Positions 52,367 through 60,653 of a stretch of DNA of 64,000 nt are shown here, one piece after another. Source of the stretch: Flavobacterium sp. (GTDB lineage Bacteria; Bacteroidota; Bacteroidia; Flavobacteriales; Flavobacteriaceae); NCBI RefSeq assembly GCF_039595935.1, contig NZ_JBCNKR010000004.1:619001-683000 (forward strand). The letters run 5' to 3'. The notes beneath the pieces were generated by a model. The model was not told where the DNA came from. It saw only the letters and a list, made by a program, of their open reading frames with translations, and did no database searches. The position numbers were made by a program, and so were the translations under genes. Every line of letters begins with the position of its first letter. Positions within the stretch are counted from its first letter, which is position 1.

Positions 52367-53770
52367 TTAAAATTTAAAATATTCTTTAGCGTTGTTGTAT
52401 GAAATATCTGCAACTAATTTTCCAATCCATTCCATATCATTTGGAAGTTCTCCTCGTTTGATTTCATCTCCCAAAAGATTACATAAAATGCGTCTGAAAT
52501 ATTCGTGTCTTGGAAATGAAAGAAAACTTCTTGAATCTGTAAGCATTCCAACAAAACAGCTGATTAATCCCATATTTGAAAGCGCGTTTAACTGCTTTGT
52601 CATTCCGTCTTTCTGGTCTAAAAACCACCATCCAGAACCTAATTGTACTTTTCCGCGAACACTTCCGTCGTTGAAATTTCCAATCATAGTTGCCATAACT
52701 TCGTTATCAGCCGGATTTAAGTTGTAGATAATTGTTTTAGTCAATTTATCTTTGCTGTCTAAAGCATTTAAAAATCCTGATAATTTTTGAGCCTGAGGAT
52801 AATCTCCAATAGAATCCCAACCTGTATCTGGCCCTAAAATTCTGTGCATACGGGCATTATTGTTACGTAAGGCTCCTAAATGAAATTGCTGCACCCATCC
52901 AAATTCATGATACGTTTCTGATAAGAATAATAAAACGGCACTTTGGAATTTTAAAGCTTCTTCTGGCGTCACTACTCTGTTTTCTCTTTTCTTTTTGAAA
53001 ATAACATTGATTTCAGATTCTGTAAATTCTTCAAAATAAATCTGATCTAAACCGTGATCGCTTAATTTACAGCCATTCAGATTAAAAAACTCAATTCTGT
53101 CTCTTAATGCCGAAAGTAAATCAGCGTATGTATTAATTGCAATTCCGGACACATCCCCTAATGTGTCCAGATATGCATTATAACCATCGTTTGAAATTAA
53201 GATGGCTTTATCAGGTCTGAAAGCTGTACTCATTTTAAATCCAATTGGATTTTTATTCACTTTGTGGTGAAATTCTAAAGAATCAATCGGATCTTCGGTA
53301 GTACAAACTAATTCAGCGTTTACTTTTTTAAGAAGGTTTTGCGTGCTGTATGCCTGAGAATTTATTTTTTCTGATGTTTCGATATAAATTTTCTCAGCAT
53401 TTTTTTCATTTAATAAATCATAAATATCAAAATAACGCGCTAATTCTAAATGTGTCCAGTGATACAAAGGATTACGCATTGTATACGGAACAGTTTTTGC
53501 CCAGTTTAAGAATTTATCTTTATCAGAGCCATTTCCGGTTACAAACTGCTCGTTGATCCCTAATGTACGCATTGCACGCCATTTATAATGATCTCCTTTT
53601 ATCCATACATTGGTAATGTTATCAAAAATCTTATCCTCTGCAATAAACTGAGGATTAAGGTGATTGTGATAGTCAATAATTGGCTGGTTTTTAGAGTAAG
53701 TGTGATACAACTCTTCAGCGTATTTATTTTCTAGTAAAAAATTATCGTGTATGAATGTGTTTGAGCTCAT
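52367..53770 (-). CDS. uxaC: Uronate isomerase
   Basis: This 467-residue enzyme isomerises D-galacturonate to D-tagaturonate (and glucuronate to fructuronate). It is of the amidohydrolase-like barrel family; the metal-binding HNH appears in PIIDYHNHLNPQFIAED (near residue 33-38), with ICTTEDP-type VCTTEDPIDSLEFH and LTDSRSFLSFPRHEYFRRIL near the C-terminus. The sequence and length fit UxaC well. It follows kduD by 26 bp and leads into kdgK across a repeat-filled gap. Confidence 0.95.
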   Translation of the reverse strand: MSSNTFIHDNFLLENKYAEELYHTYSKNQPIIDYHNHLNPQFIAEDKIFDNITNVWIKGDHYKWRAMRTLGINEQFVTGNGSDKDKFLNWAKTVPYTMRNPLYHWTHLELARYFDIYDLLNEKNAEKIYIETSEKINSQAYSTQNLLKKVNAELVCTTEDPIDSLEFHHKVNKNPIGFKMSTAFRPDKAILISNDGYNAYLDTLGDVSGIAINTYADLLSALRDRIEFFNLNGCKLSDHGLDQIYFEEFTESEINVIFKKKRENRVVTPEEALKFQSAVLLFLSETYHEFGWVQQFHLGALRNNNARMHRILGPDTGWDSIGDYPQAQKLSGFLNALDSKDKLTKTIIYNLNPADNEVMATMIGNFNDGSVRGKVQLGSGWWFLDQKDGMTKQLNALSNMGLISCFVGMLTDSRSFLSFPRHEYFRRILCNLLGDEIKRGELPNDMEWIGKLVADISYNNAKEYFKF

Positions 53771-53796
53771 GTCTTTTTAAAATATATTTTTGAGAA

Positions 53797-54588
53797 TTAT
53801 TCTTCGTTTGAAGGTTTTCCAATTGTGGCAAGGATTCCACCGTCAACATATAAAATATGACCGTTTACAAAATCACTCGCTTTAGATGATAAAAATATGG
53901 CGGCTCCGGCTAAATCACTCGGATCTCCCCATTTTGCAGCCGGTGTTCTGCTTATAATAAAATCGTTAAACGGATGTCCGTCAACTCTAATTGGTTTTGT
54001 TTGTTCTGTAGCAAAATAACCCGGACCGATTCCGTTGATCTGAACATTGTATTTTGCCCATTCTGTTGCCATATTTTTTGTCAGCATTTTTAACCCTCCT
54101 TTTGCAGCAGCGTAAGCCGAAACTGTATTTCTTCCTAATTCACTCATCATCGAGCAAATGTTGATGATTTTTCCTTGTCTTCTGTTGATCATTCCTTTTG
54201 CAACATGTTTAGAAACGATAAACGGACTTACTAAATCAATATCAACTACCTCTCTGAAATCTGAAACTTCCATATCCAATAATGGAATTCTTTTAATAAT
54301 TCCCGCATTGTTGATTAAGATATCGATTGGCCCTACTTCGCTTTCAATTTTAGCAACAGCGGCTTTTACTTCGTTTTCTTCAGTTACATTAAATTTGTAA
54401 CCAACTGCATCGATTCCTTCGCTTTTCAATTCAGCTACAGCATTGTCAATTTTTTCCTGAGACGAATTTCCGTTTACCACAATTGTTGCTCCGGCTTGTC
54501 CAAGTCCTTTTGCCATTGCCATTCCCAGTCCGTGTGTACTTCCTGTGATAAGGGCAATTTTTCCTTTTATATCAAATAAGTTTGTCAT
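53797..54588 (-). CDS. kduD: 2-dehydro-3-deoxy-D-gluconate 5-dehydrogenase
   Basis: This 263-residue short-chain dehydrogenase has the NAD motif TGSTHGLGMAMAKGL, NNAGIIKRIPLL and the catalytic YAAAKGGLKM (Tyr/Lys). KduD reduces 2,5-diketo-3-deoxygluconate to KDG, the last step in use of unsaturated galacturonate from lyases and GH105. It starts 4 bp after kduI ends, the usual pairing. Gluconate 5-dehydrogenase is the nearest alternative but the pairing with kduI decides. Confidence 0.92.
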   Translation of the reverse strand: MTNLFDIKGKIALITGSTHGLGMAMAKGLGQAGATIVVNGNSSQEKIDNAVAELKSEGIDAVGYKFNVTEENEVKAAVAKIESEVGPIDILINNAGIIKRIPLLDMEVSDFREVVDIDLVSPFIVSKHVAKGMINRRQGKIINICSMMSELGRNTVSAYAAAKGGLKMLTKNMATEWAKYNVQINGIGPGYFATEQTKPIRVDGHPFNDFIISRTPAAKWGDPSDLAGAAIFLSSKASDFVNGHILYVDGGILATIGKPSNEE

Positions 54589-54592
54589 TTTC

Positions 54593-55432
54593 TTATCTTA
54601 AATCAGTGATTTTACAAACATCCATATCTCCGTAATCTAAATTTTCACCCGCCATTCCCCAGATAAAAGTATAATTGCTGGTTCCTGATCCTGAGTGAAT
54701 TGACCAAGGCGGAGAAATTACTGCCTGATGATTGTTCATCCAGATATGTCTTGTTTCCTGCGGCTGTCCCATAAAATGACAAACTGCCTGATTTTCCGGA
54801 ATATCTAAATAAAAATACACTTCCATTCTGCGGTCGTGTACGTGTGCCGGCATAGTATTCCAAACACTTCCAGGTTTCAATTCCGTCATTCCCATTTGCA
54901 ATTGGCAGGTTGTAACCACACTTCCAATAATCATTTGGTTTACTGTACGGTGATTTGCCGTTTCCATTGTTCCCAACTGTAATTTATTAGCTTCAGCTAA
55001 ACTTACTTTCTTGGTAGGATATGTTGTATGTGCCGGTGCCGAGTTGATGTAAAATTTAGCCGGATTTTTACTGTCGGCACTTTTAAAAATTACTTCTTTA
55101 TTTCCTGCTCCAATATAAAGAGCATCTTTAAATCCTAATTCATAAGTTGTTCCTTCTACTACAACAGAACCGTTTCCGCCAACATTAATGATTCCTAATT
55201 CTCTTCTTTCTAAAAAATAAGGCGCTTTTAGCGGATCGATTGTTTCAAGAGGTAAATCTCCTTTTACCGGAACTGCAGATCCTGCAATATATCTGTCGTA
55301 ATGAGAATAAACTAATACGATTTCATCCTCCTGCATTAAGTCGTCGATTAAGAATTCTTCTCTCAACTGCTGTGTATCATATTTTTTTACAGCTTCTGGG
55401 CTTGATGCGTATCTTGAACTATACTTTGTCAT
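54593..55432 (-). CDS. kduI: 5-keto-4-deoxyuronate isomerase
   Basis: This 279-residue cupin-like enzyme isomerises 5-keto-4-deoxyuronate, formed spontaneously from unsaturated galacturonate, to 2,5-diketo-3-deoxygluconate. Family blocks are YSHYDRYIAGSAVPV, LERRELGIINVGGNGSVVV, WNTMPAHVHDRRMEVYFYLD (zinc-binding His) and SPPWSIHSGSGTSNYTFIWG. It begins 13 bp after an operator (55446-55459) that abuts a TAAATTTG box, and heads a kduI-kduD-uxaC series. It complements the lyase side of the pectin operon. Confidence 0.95.
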   Translation of the reverse strand: MTKYSSRYASSPEAVKKYDTQQLREEFLIDDLMQEDEIVLVYSHYDRYIAGSAVPVKGDLPLETIDPLKAPYFLERRELGIINVGGNGSVVVEGTTYELGFKDALYIGAGNKEVIFKSADSKNPAKFYINSAPAHTTYPTKKVSLAEANKLQLGTMETANHRTVNQMIIGSVVTTCQLQMGMTELKPGSVWNTMPAHVHDRRMEVYFYLDIPENQAVCHFMGQPQETRHIWMNNHQAVISPPWSIHSGSGTSNYTFIWGMAGENLDYGDMDVCKITDLR

Positions 55433-55445
55433 AATTTTAATTTAA

Positions 55446-55459
55446 TGTAATCGATTGCA
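55446..55459. promoter_or_regulatory. LacI-type operator at kduI
   Basis: TGTAATCGATTGCA differs by one base from the perfect palindrome at 45376-45389 and lies directly against the minus-strand -7 box at 55460-55467, covering the expected start site. kduI begins 13 bp away. Confidence 0.85.
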
Positions 55460-55467
55460 CAAATTTA
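55460..55467 (-). promoter_or_regulatory. -7 box of kduI
   Basis: On the minus strand TAAATTTG matches TAnnTTTG and abuts the operator. No TTG at the ideal upstream distance was seen. Confidence 0.6.
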
Positions 55468-55522
55468 ATTTTTTATATTGAAAAACCATAATTCCAATGA
55501 AATTATTTCAAAATAAAGTTAA

Positions 55523-57117
55523 TTATAGATTTGTAATCGGACGGTATTTTGGCACTAAAGTTTTCATTACAACCCAGCCTATTAAATAACAAACTGCACA
55601 GATTGAGAAAATAATCATATATCCTGAATTTATACCGTTTACAACTGTATCTCCAGATGTAGACAAATGTTTTAAGAAATCTCCCAGATTACCTACTCCC
55701 TGCTCTTTTAAAAATACTTTAGCAGTTTCCGGATCTAAAAACTGAGGATATTTTTCTAACAATGGCTGACCGTTTACTAAACTCCAGTTTTTCTGTGTAT
55801 AATCAAATAAAACTCCTGAACCTTTGTTTATTAAAGTTGATCCTAAACCTCCTGCTAAACCTCCAATTCCTGTAATGGTTGCAATTGCTTTTTTAGGAAA
55901 CATATCGCCTACAGTGGTAAAAATATTGGCCGACCAGGACTGATGCGCAGCACCTGCAATTCCGATGATAATAATTGGAACCCAGTAACTAATATATCCT
56001 AAAGGCTGTGCGATTAGAGCCAATAAAGGGAAAAATGCAAAAATTAACATCGCTTTCATTCTTCCTTCGTATGGGTTCATTCCTTTTTTTCTACGAAATA
56101 AGTTGGAAGCCAGCCTCCTATAATAGACAACAATGTAATCGCATAAAGAATAAATAAAGGCAGTGCCGATTGAGTGGAATCCATTCCGTAAACAGAACTT
56201 AGATAAGCCGGAGTCCAGAACAGGAAAAACCACCAAACACCATCGGTCATGAATTTACCAAAAGCAAATGCCCATGTCTGATTGTATTTTAAACATTCTA
56301 TAAATGAAACTTTTGAAGTTTTTTCAGGAACATAACCTTCAATTTTACTATCAGCAATTTCATCCTGCTGAATATAAGCCAGTTCTTCTGCACTTACTCT
56401 TGAATGTTTTTCTGGTTTATCATACATAAACATCCAAAACCCCATCCAGATAAATCCTAGTGCTCCAATGATAATAAAAGACATTTCCCAACCGAATGAT
56501 TTTGCAATAAACGGAATTGAAATTGGTGCTGCTAAAGCACCTACAGTTGCTCCTGCATTAAAAATACTAGTTGCAAAAGCCCTGTCTTTTTTAGGAAAAT
56601 ATTCTGCCGTAGTTTTAATGGCTGCAGGAAAATTTCCTGCTTCTCCAATTGCCAGAATAAGACGGGCAAAAATAAACAATGTAACACTTACACTGATAAC
56701 TCTGCTGGTATCGCTAAGAGCTCCTATTATTTCTTTCGAACCTTCAAAACCAACAAACCAATTACCTGTAATAACTCCAGAAGTAGCAATTCCGCAAAAA
56801 GCATGAAGACAGGCTCCTATTGACCAAATTCCAATTGCCCAAAGAAATCCTTTTTTAGTATCTAACGAATCCACAAATCTTCCGGCAAATATTAATGAAA
56901 TGGCATAAAATATTGAAAACAAAGCGGTAATATCACCATAGTCAGTATTAGTCCAGTGAAATTCCGGCGCAATAAATTCGCTCCATGTTAATGAAAGAAC
57001 CTGTCTGTCCAGATAATTAATTGTGGTGGCAAAAAACAACAGTGCGCATATACTCCAACGGTATTTCCCTGCAGCTTTACTATTTTGGTTTACTGTAACA
57101 GTATCAGTTTGATTCAT
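55523..57117 (-). pseudogene. exuT: ExuT-like hexuronate MFS transporter, frame broken by a one-base shift
   Basis: Two frames encode one major-facilitator transporter. The first (57117 to 56077, 346 residues) starts MNQTDTVTVNQNSKAAGKYR, has the typical TINYLDRQVLSLTW helix-1 block and ends ...LPTYFVEKKE then stops. The second carries on from KGMNPYEGRMKAMLIFAFFP to RPITNL near 55523. The break is an A7 run at 56084-56090. One more A (or a -1 shift at A-AAA-AAG) joins them into a 531-residue protein and no other disruption is seen. It would import galacturonate. It lies downstream of its own promoter and operator. Whether it is really inactive cannot be judged from sequence; a sequencing undercall is a real possibility. 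Confidence 0.85.
56082..56092 (-). other. A7 run with in-frame A-AAA-AAG at the break in exuT
   Basis: The first frame reads GTA GAA AAA AAG GAA TGA. A -1 shift on A-AAA-AAG gives GTA GAA AAA AAA GGA ATG AAC, leading into the second frame. It is the same heptamer and direction as at the PL10/CE8 junction (31477-31490). I see no obvious stimulatory hairpin downstream. Confidence 0.55.
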
Positions 57118-57224
57118 GATTGTGTGGTTATTATAGTTAGATATTTTTCTTTTGAAATCAATACACGAAATGCATAATTTAACCTCATTAGAATCAACTG
57201 ATTAAAATTATATGATCGCAATAA

Positions 57225-57238
57225 TGTAATCGATTGCA
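57225..57238. promoter_or_regulatory. LacI-type operator at exuT
   Basis: TGTAATCGATTGCA is identical to the kduI operator and directly abuts the minus-strand -7 box at 57239-57246. It covers the predicted transcription start, so repression by occlusion is expected. Confidence 0.87.
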
Positions 57239-57268
57239 CAAATATAGTTTTTAATCTTTATATTCCAA
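57239..57268 (-). promoter_or_regulatory. Bacteroidota-type promoter of exuT
   Basis: On the minus strand TATATTTG (57239-57246) is an exact -7 box and TTTG (TTG at 57266-57268) lies 19 bp upstream. This is the cleanest promoter in the window, and it abuts the operator. The gene starts about 110 bp downstream. Confidence 0.75.
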
Positions 57269-57520
57269 ATAAATTATATATAAAATTATTTTCTGTATCA
57301 AATTTAAGACATTGCGTAAAAAAAAGAACTCAAAATTACACATTAAACAATATATTTGTTAAAAGCTAACAGGCTAAATTTATCCGTATTTAGGGGTAAA
57401 ATTGTACCGAAACCCTGTAAATGTAATAGGCAATTTATTACCTTTCGCTTATTGGATTTTATTTTAAAATCTATCTCAAAAATGAAATAAACAATTGTAA
57501 AACAAATAATTAAATTAAAA

Positions 57521-58456
57521 TTGAAAAACACAAAAAAACAATATTTAAGAAAAGCCGCTTTATTATGTATTCTTTTTTCAGGAATATTTCATACAAACGC
57601 ACAAAATCAGGTACTGCCTCTATGGAACAAAATTCCGGATGAAATTAAAGCGCCAGATTATAAAGAGAAAGAAGTTGTAAATGATGGCAAAGTACAAAGT
57701 ACAAGTATGGTTACAAAACCTACTCTAACAGCATTTTTTCCTTCGGTAACAAAACCCAATCGAACTGCAGTAATTATTCTGCCGGGCGGCGGTTATCAGC
57801 ATTTAGCGATTGATAAAGAAGGCACAAAAGTGGCACAGTGGTTTAATAGTTTAGGAATTCCGGCTTTTGTACTGAAATACCGTCTGCCGAGCGATTTAAT
57901 CATGAAAAACAAAAATGTTGGCCCACTTCAGGACGCACAGGAAGCCGTTCGTTATGTAAGACAAAATGCTGCTAAATGGAATATTGATCCTAATAAAATT
58001 GGAATTTTAGGTTTTTCTGCAGGAGGACATTTAGCTGCAACTTTATCAACACATTACGATGATAAAGTGTATGAGTCTGATTATAAAGTAAGTGCGAGAC
58101 CTAATTTTTCTCTTTTAATTTATCCTGTAATTTCCATGCAAAATGACATTACTCACAAAGGCTCGCAAATTAACTTGTTAGGAAATAATCCTTCTGAGGA
58201 TTTAATAAATTCATTTTCAAATGAAAAGAGAGTTACTACACAAACACCTCCAGCTTTTTTAATTCACGCAACCGACGATACTGTTGTGATTCCTGAAAAT
58301 AGTATAAACTACTATTTAGCCCTTAAGAAAAATGGAGTTACAGCGGAGTTACATTTATATGAAAAAGGCGGTCACGGTTTTGGTTTAGGCGTAAATGACA
58401 CCAGTAAAAACTGGACAAGAGAATGTGAAGAATGGCTGAAGGCGAATAATTATTAA
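57521..58456 (+). CDS. Exported alpha/beta-hydrolase esterase, TTG start
   Basis: This 311-residue protein has a signal peptide (to about 27, FHTNAQ) and an esterase/lipase fold: VIILPGGGYQHLAIDKEG (oxyanion site), LGFSAGGHLAATL (nucleophile Ser), HATDDTVVIPE (Asp) and GGHGFGLG (His). It resembles acetylxylan-esterase-like and BD-FAE-type carbohydrate esterases. The start is TTG at 57521: an in-frame stop lies two codons upstream and the next ATG falls beyond the signal peptide. It is divergent from exuT, with a possible -7 box TATATTTG at 57351-57358. It probably deacetylates plant wall oligomers. Confidence 0.85.
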   Translation: MKNTKKQYLRKAALLCILFSGIFHTNAQNQVLPLWNKIPDEIKAPDYKEKEVVNDGKVQSTSMVTKPTLTAFFPSVTKPNRTAVIILPGGGYQHLAIDKEGTKVAQWFNSLGIPAFVLKYRLPSDLIMKNKNVGPLQDAQEAVRYVRQNAAKWNIDPNKIGILGFSAGGHLAATLSTHYDDKVYESDYKVSARPNFSLLIYPVISMQNDITHKGSQINLLGNNPSEDLINSFSNEKRVTTQTPPAFLIHATDDTVVIPENSINYYLALKKNGVTAELHLYEKGGHGFGLGVNDTSKNWTRECEEWLKANNY

Positions 58457-58837
58457 TCGTTAATTGTTGATGGTTGATGGTTTGTCGTTTACTTTAAACC
58501 TACGGTTTATTGCATAAAAAAAGGTTTTTAGAAAGGGTCTTTAACCTAATCTAAAAACCTATAAAAAATTTAGACATTTGTATTATTTGCAAATTTCTAC
58601 AAGTTACCCACTAAATGAATATGTCTTATTTTTAAAAAATTAAAAAAATTGTTTCTCCAAAAACAGTTTAACGTTAAAGATCTAAAAAGTGATAAATCAT
58701 TATCTCAGTATCTCAACGGTGACAAATCTAATTGAGGTTTTTCAATTCCTATTACGGGTTTTCCGTATTTCTTCAAAAAGCATTAAGATTTTAAATTTTT
58801 ATTCTGATAAAGATCAAAATAGAATTTTAAAATCTTT
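58457..58837. other. Intergenic gap with a hairpin and no gene
   Basis: This stretch begins with ATTGTTGATGGTTGATGGTT-type short repeats, then has a hairpin at 58522-58560. The remainder is AT-rich with no ORF or RNA gene that I recognise. It leads into the three-copy tandem repeat. Confidence 0.5.
58522..58560. terminator. Hairpin terminator after the esterase gene
   Basis: AGGTTTTTAGA (58522-58532) pairs perfectly with TCTAAAAACCT (58550-58560), an 11-bp stem around a 17-nt loop. It lies 66 bp past the esterase stop. The T-run is stronger on the minus strand, so it may be bidirectional. Confidence 0.6.
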
Positions 58838-58988
58838 TCTTATTCTAGATTAAGCCAAAGCAAAATCGGAACTAATAAATTTGCATAGTAAATTAAAAGT
58901 TCTGTCAAAAACTGAAATCAAAATAAAAAAGAAAACCTTAGTTTCTCAGCATCTTAGAACCTCAGAATCTTTCTTATCCTAGATTAAG

Positions 58989-59017
58989 TTGAAACAAAAT
59001 TGAAACTAATAAATTTG
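58989..59017 (+). promoter_or_regulatory. Promoter in tandem unit 2
   Basis: TTG at 58989-58991 and TAAATTTG at 59010-59017 with an 18-bp gap fit the Bacteroidota consensus. It drives towards the gene at 59245. Confidence 0.6.
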
Positions 59018-59123
59018 CATAGTAGATTACAAGTTCTGTCAAAAACTGAAATCAAAAATAAAAAAGAAAATCTTAGAATCTTAGCATCTTAGAACCTCAG
59101 AATCTTTCTTATTCTAGATTAAG

Positions 59124-59152
59124 TTGAAACAAAAATGAAAGCAATAAATTTG
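59124..59152 (+). promoter_or_regulatory. Promoter in tandem unit 3
   Basis: TTG at 59124-59126 and TAAATTTG at 59145-59152 with an 18-bp gap repeat the arrangement of unit 2. It is the nearest promoter to ATG 59245. Confidence 0.62.
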
Positions 59153-59244
59153 TAAAGTAAATTAGAAGTTCTGTCAAAGCTAATTTTTAAAGTGAAGAAA
59201 ACTTAGAAACTTAGCATCTCAGAACCTCAGAAACTAGAAAAAAA

Positions 59245-59559
59245 ATGAAAACTCTTGAATTCTTATTACTCGGAAAAAACGAAGCAATTCTGGCTATTTT
59301 ACTTCGCCTTGTAAATGCTTATGAAGACTGGAACGCAGTTTCTTTCAGCAATGAAACAGAAGCTCAGGAATATTTTCAGAATCACAAAATCGACGTCGTT
59401 CTTTTGAGTTCCGGAATCGAAGATCATGTCGAAAAAGAATTTAGTTCATTTTGCTTAAAACATCAGCCAGACGTAGAAGTAATTGAACATTTTGGCGGGG
59501 GAAGCGGATTATTAAAATCAGAAATTCTTCACCGATTACATCTTAAAGGAAAAATTTAG
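59245..59559 (+). CDS. Small receiver-like protein of unknown function
   Basis: This 104-residue protein looks like a truncated or degenerate response-regulator receiver: a first strand MKTLEFLLLGKNEAILAILL, then helix, VSFSNETEAQEYFQNHKIDV and VVLLSSGIED, where the phospho-acceptor Asp would normally lie after the third strand (here LLSSG, so it is missing). The acidic pair at strand 1 is also absent. No output domain follows. Three tandem promoter-like units lie upstream. It may bind partner proteins without phosphorylation; I do not recognise a named family. Confidence 0.65.
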   Translation: MKTLEFLLLGKNEAILAILLRLVNAYEDWNAVSFSNETEAQEYFQNHKIDVVLLSSGIEDHVEKEFSSFCLKHQPDVEVIEHFGGGSGLLKSEILHRLHLKGKI

Positions 59560-59785
59560 GCGCCCATTTTTCTCTTTTAAAAATTCACTAAAAGCATAAC
59601 GAAAATTCATTTAACGAATATCCAATTTTATTGACGATATATCGCTAGGATCACTATTGCCTTTTCTGAAAAAACCTTTTAAAATCAATACATTATAAAC
59701 AAGGCATTTAATTTGAATGCAAAAAACTGAAAGTCAAATACAAAATATTTTTAAACCTTTTAATTAACAACAAAATCACATTATC

Positions 59786-60475
59786 ATGAAAAAATTAATC
59801 CTAACAACAGCATTATTATTAGTAACTTTTATTGGTTTCGCACAAAAACCAAGCCCGGCATTATTAGATCCAACAAATCATACTTTAGTTTTAATTGATT
59901 ACGAAAGCCAGATGGCATTTGCAGTAAGCAACATTCCAATCGATCAATTACGTAACAATACCGCTTTAGTAGCTGGAGCATCAAAAATATTTAAAGTACC
60001 AACTGTGGTAACAACGGTTGCCGAAAAATCATTCAGCGGACCTGTTTTCAGAGAAATTGAAGAATTCTATCCTCAAAAATCTTCAAACTATATCGATCGT
60101 ACTACAATGAACACCTGGGAAGATGTTCCTGCCCGTAAAGCCATTATTGCTACAGGTAAAAAGAAAATCGTATTTGGCGGTTTATGGACAAGCGTTTGTA
60201 TTGTTGGACCAGTATTATCTGCAATCAACGAAGGTTATGATGTTTATGTAATTACAGATGCAAGCGGTGACGTTTCTAAAGAAGCTCACGAAATGGCTGT
60301 AACCCGCATGGTTCAGGCTGGTGCTCACCCAATAACTTCATTACAATATTTATTAGAATTACAACGCGACTGGGCTCGTCAGGAAACTTATGTACCTGTT
60401 ACCGATTTAGTTAAAAAATACGGTGGTGCTTATGGTGTTGGTGTTCAATATGCACACGAAATGTTGAAACATTAA
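59786..60475 (+). CDS. Exported isochorismatase-family cysteine hydrolase
   Basis: This 229-residue protein has a signal peptide (MKKLILTTALLLVTFIGFAQ) and an isochorismatase-like (YcaC-type) fold. The catalytic Asp is in LVLIDYESQMAF, the Lys in AEKSFSGPVF-type region, and the Cys in GGLWTSVCIVGPVL. Members hydrolyse amides, nicotinamide-like compounds or isochorismate; most are cytoplasmic, so the signal peptide is unusual. It stands 178 bp before an exported amidohydrolase and a porin, which may form one degradation unit. Substrate unknown. Confidence 0.88.
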   Translation: MKKLILTTALLLVTFIGFAQKPSPALLDPTNHTLVLIDYESQMAFAVSNIPIDQLRNNTALVAGASKIFKVPTVVTTVAEKSFSGPVFREIEEFYPQKSSNYIDRTTMNTWEDVPARKAIIATGKKKIVFGGLWTSVCIVGPVLSAINEGYDVYVITDASGDVSKEAHEMAVTRMVQAGAHPITSLQYLLELQRDWARQETYVPVTDLVKKYGGAYGVGVQYAHEMLKH

Positions 60476-60653
60476 TTTAATTTTAGAAATTAAAAATTGA
60501 GAATTAAAAATTAAAAGTTTAAATAAAGCTGTCATTAAAAACAGATTCAATCTTTTCAGTTTTTCACGCAGATTTAGCGGATCTAGGAGATTTTTTTAAT
60601 TTTTAATTCTCAATTTTTAATTAAATGTCCAAAACCAAACAAAAACCTCCACT

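Larger units (their letters stand above)
58838..59237. repeat. About three tandem copies of a 134-bp promoter-bearing unit
   Basis: The block CTAGATTAAG recurs at 58845, 58979 and 59114 (134 and 135 bp apart). Each unit also holds AATAAATTTG, AGTTCTGTCAAA and a CATCTTAGAACCTCAGA-like tail. Each has a TAAATTTG box (58876, 59010, 59145); units 2 and 3 also have a TTG 18 bp upstream, forming full promoters, while unit 1 has GCC instead. All point to the gene at 59245. Confidence 0.85.

Noticed and set aside
57343..57531. 62-codon minus-strand open frame upstream of the esterase
   Set aside because: It overlaps the promoter region and start of the esterase gene, is Phe/Ile/Asn-rich from AT bias, and has no supporting signal.
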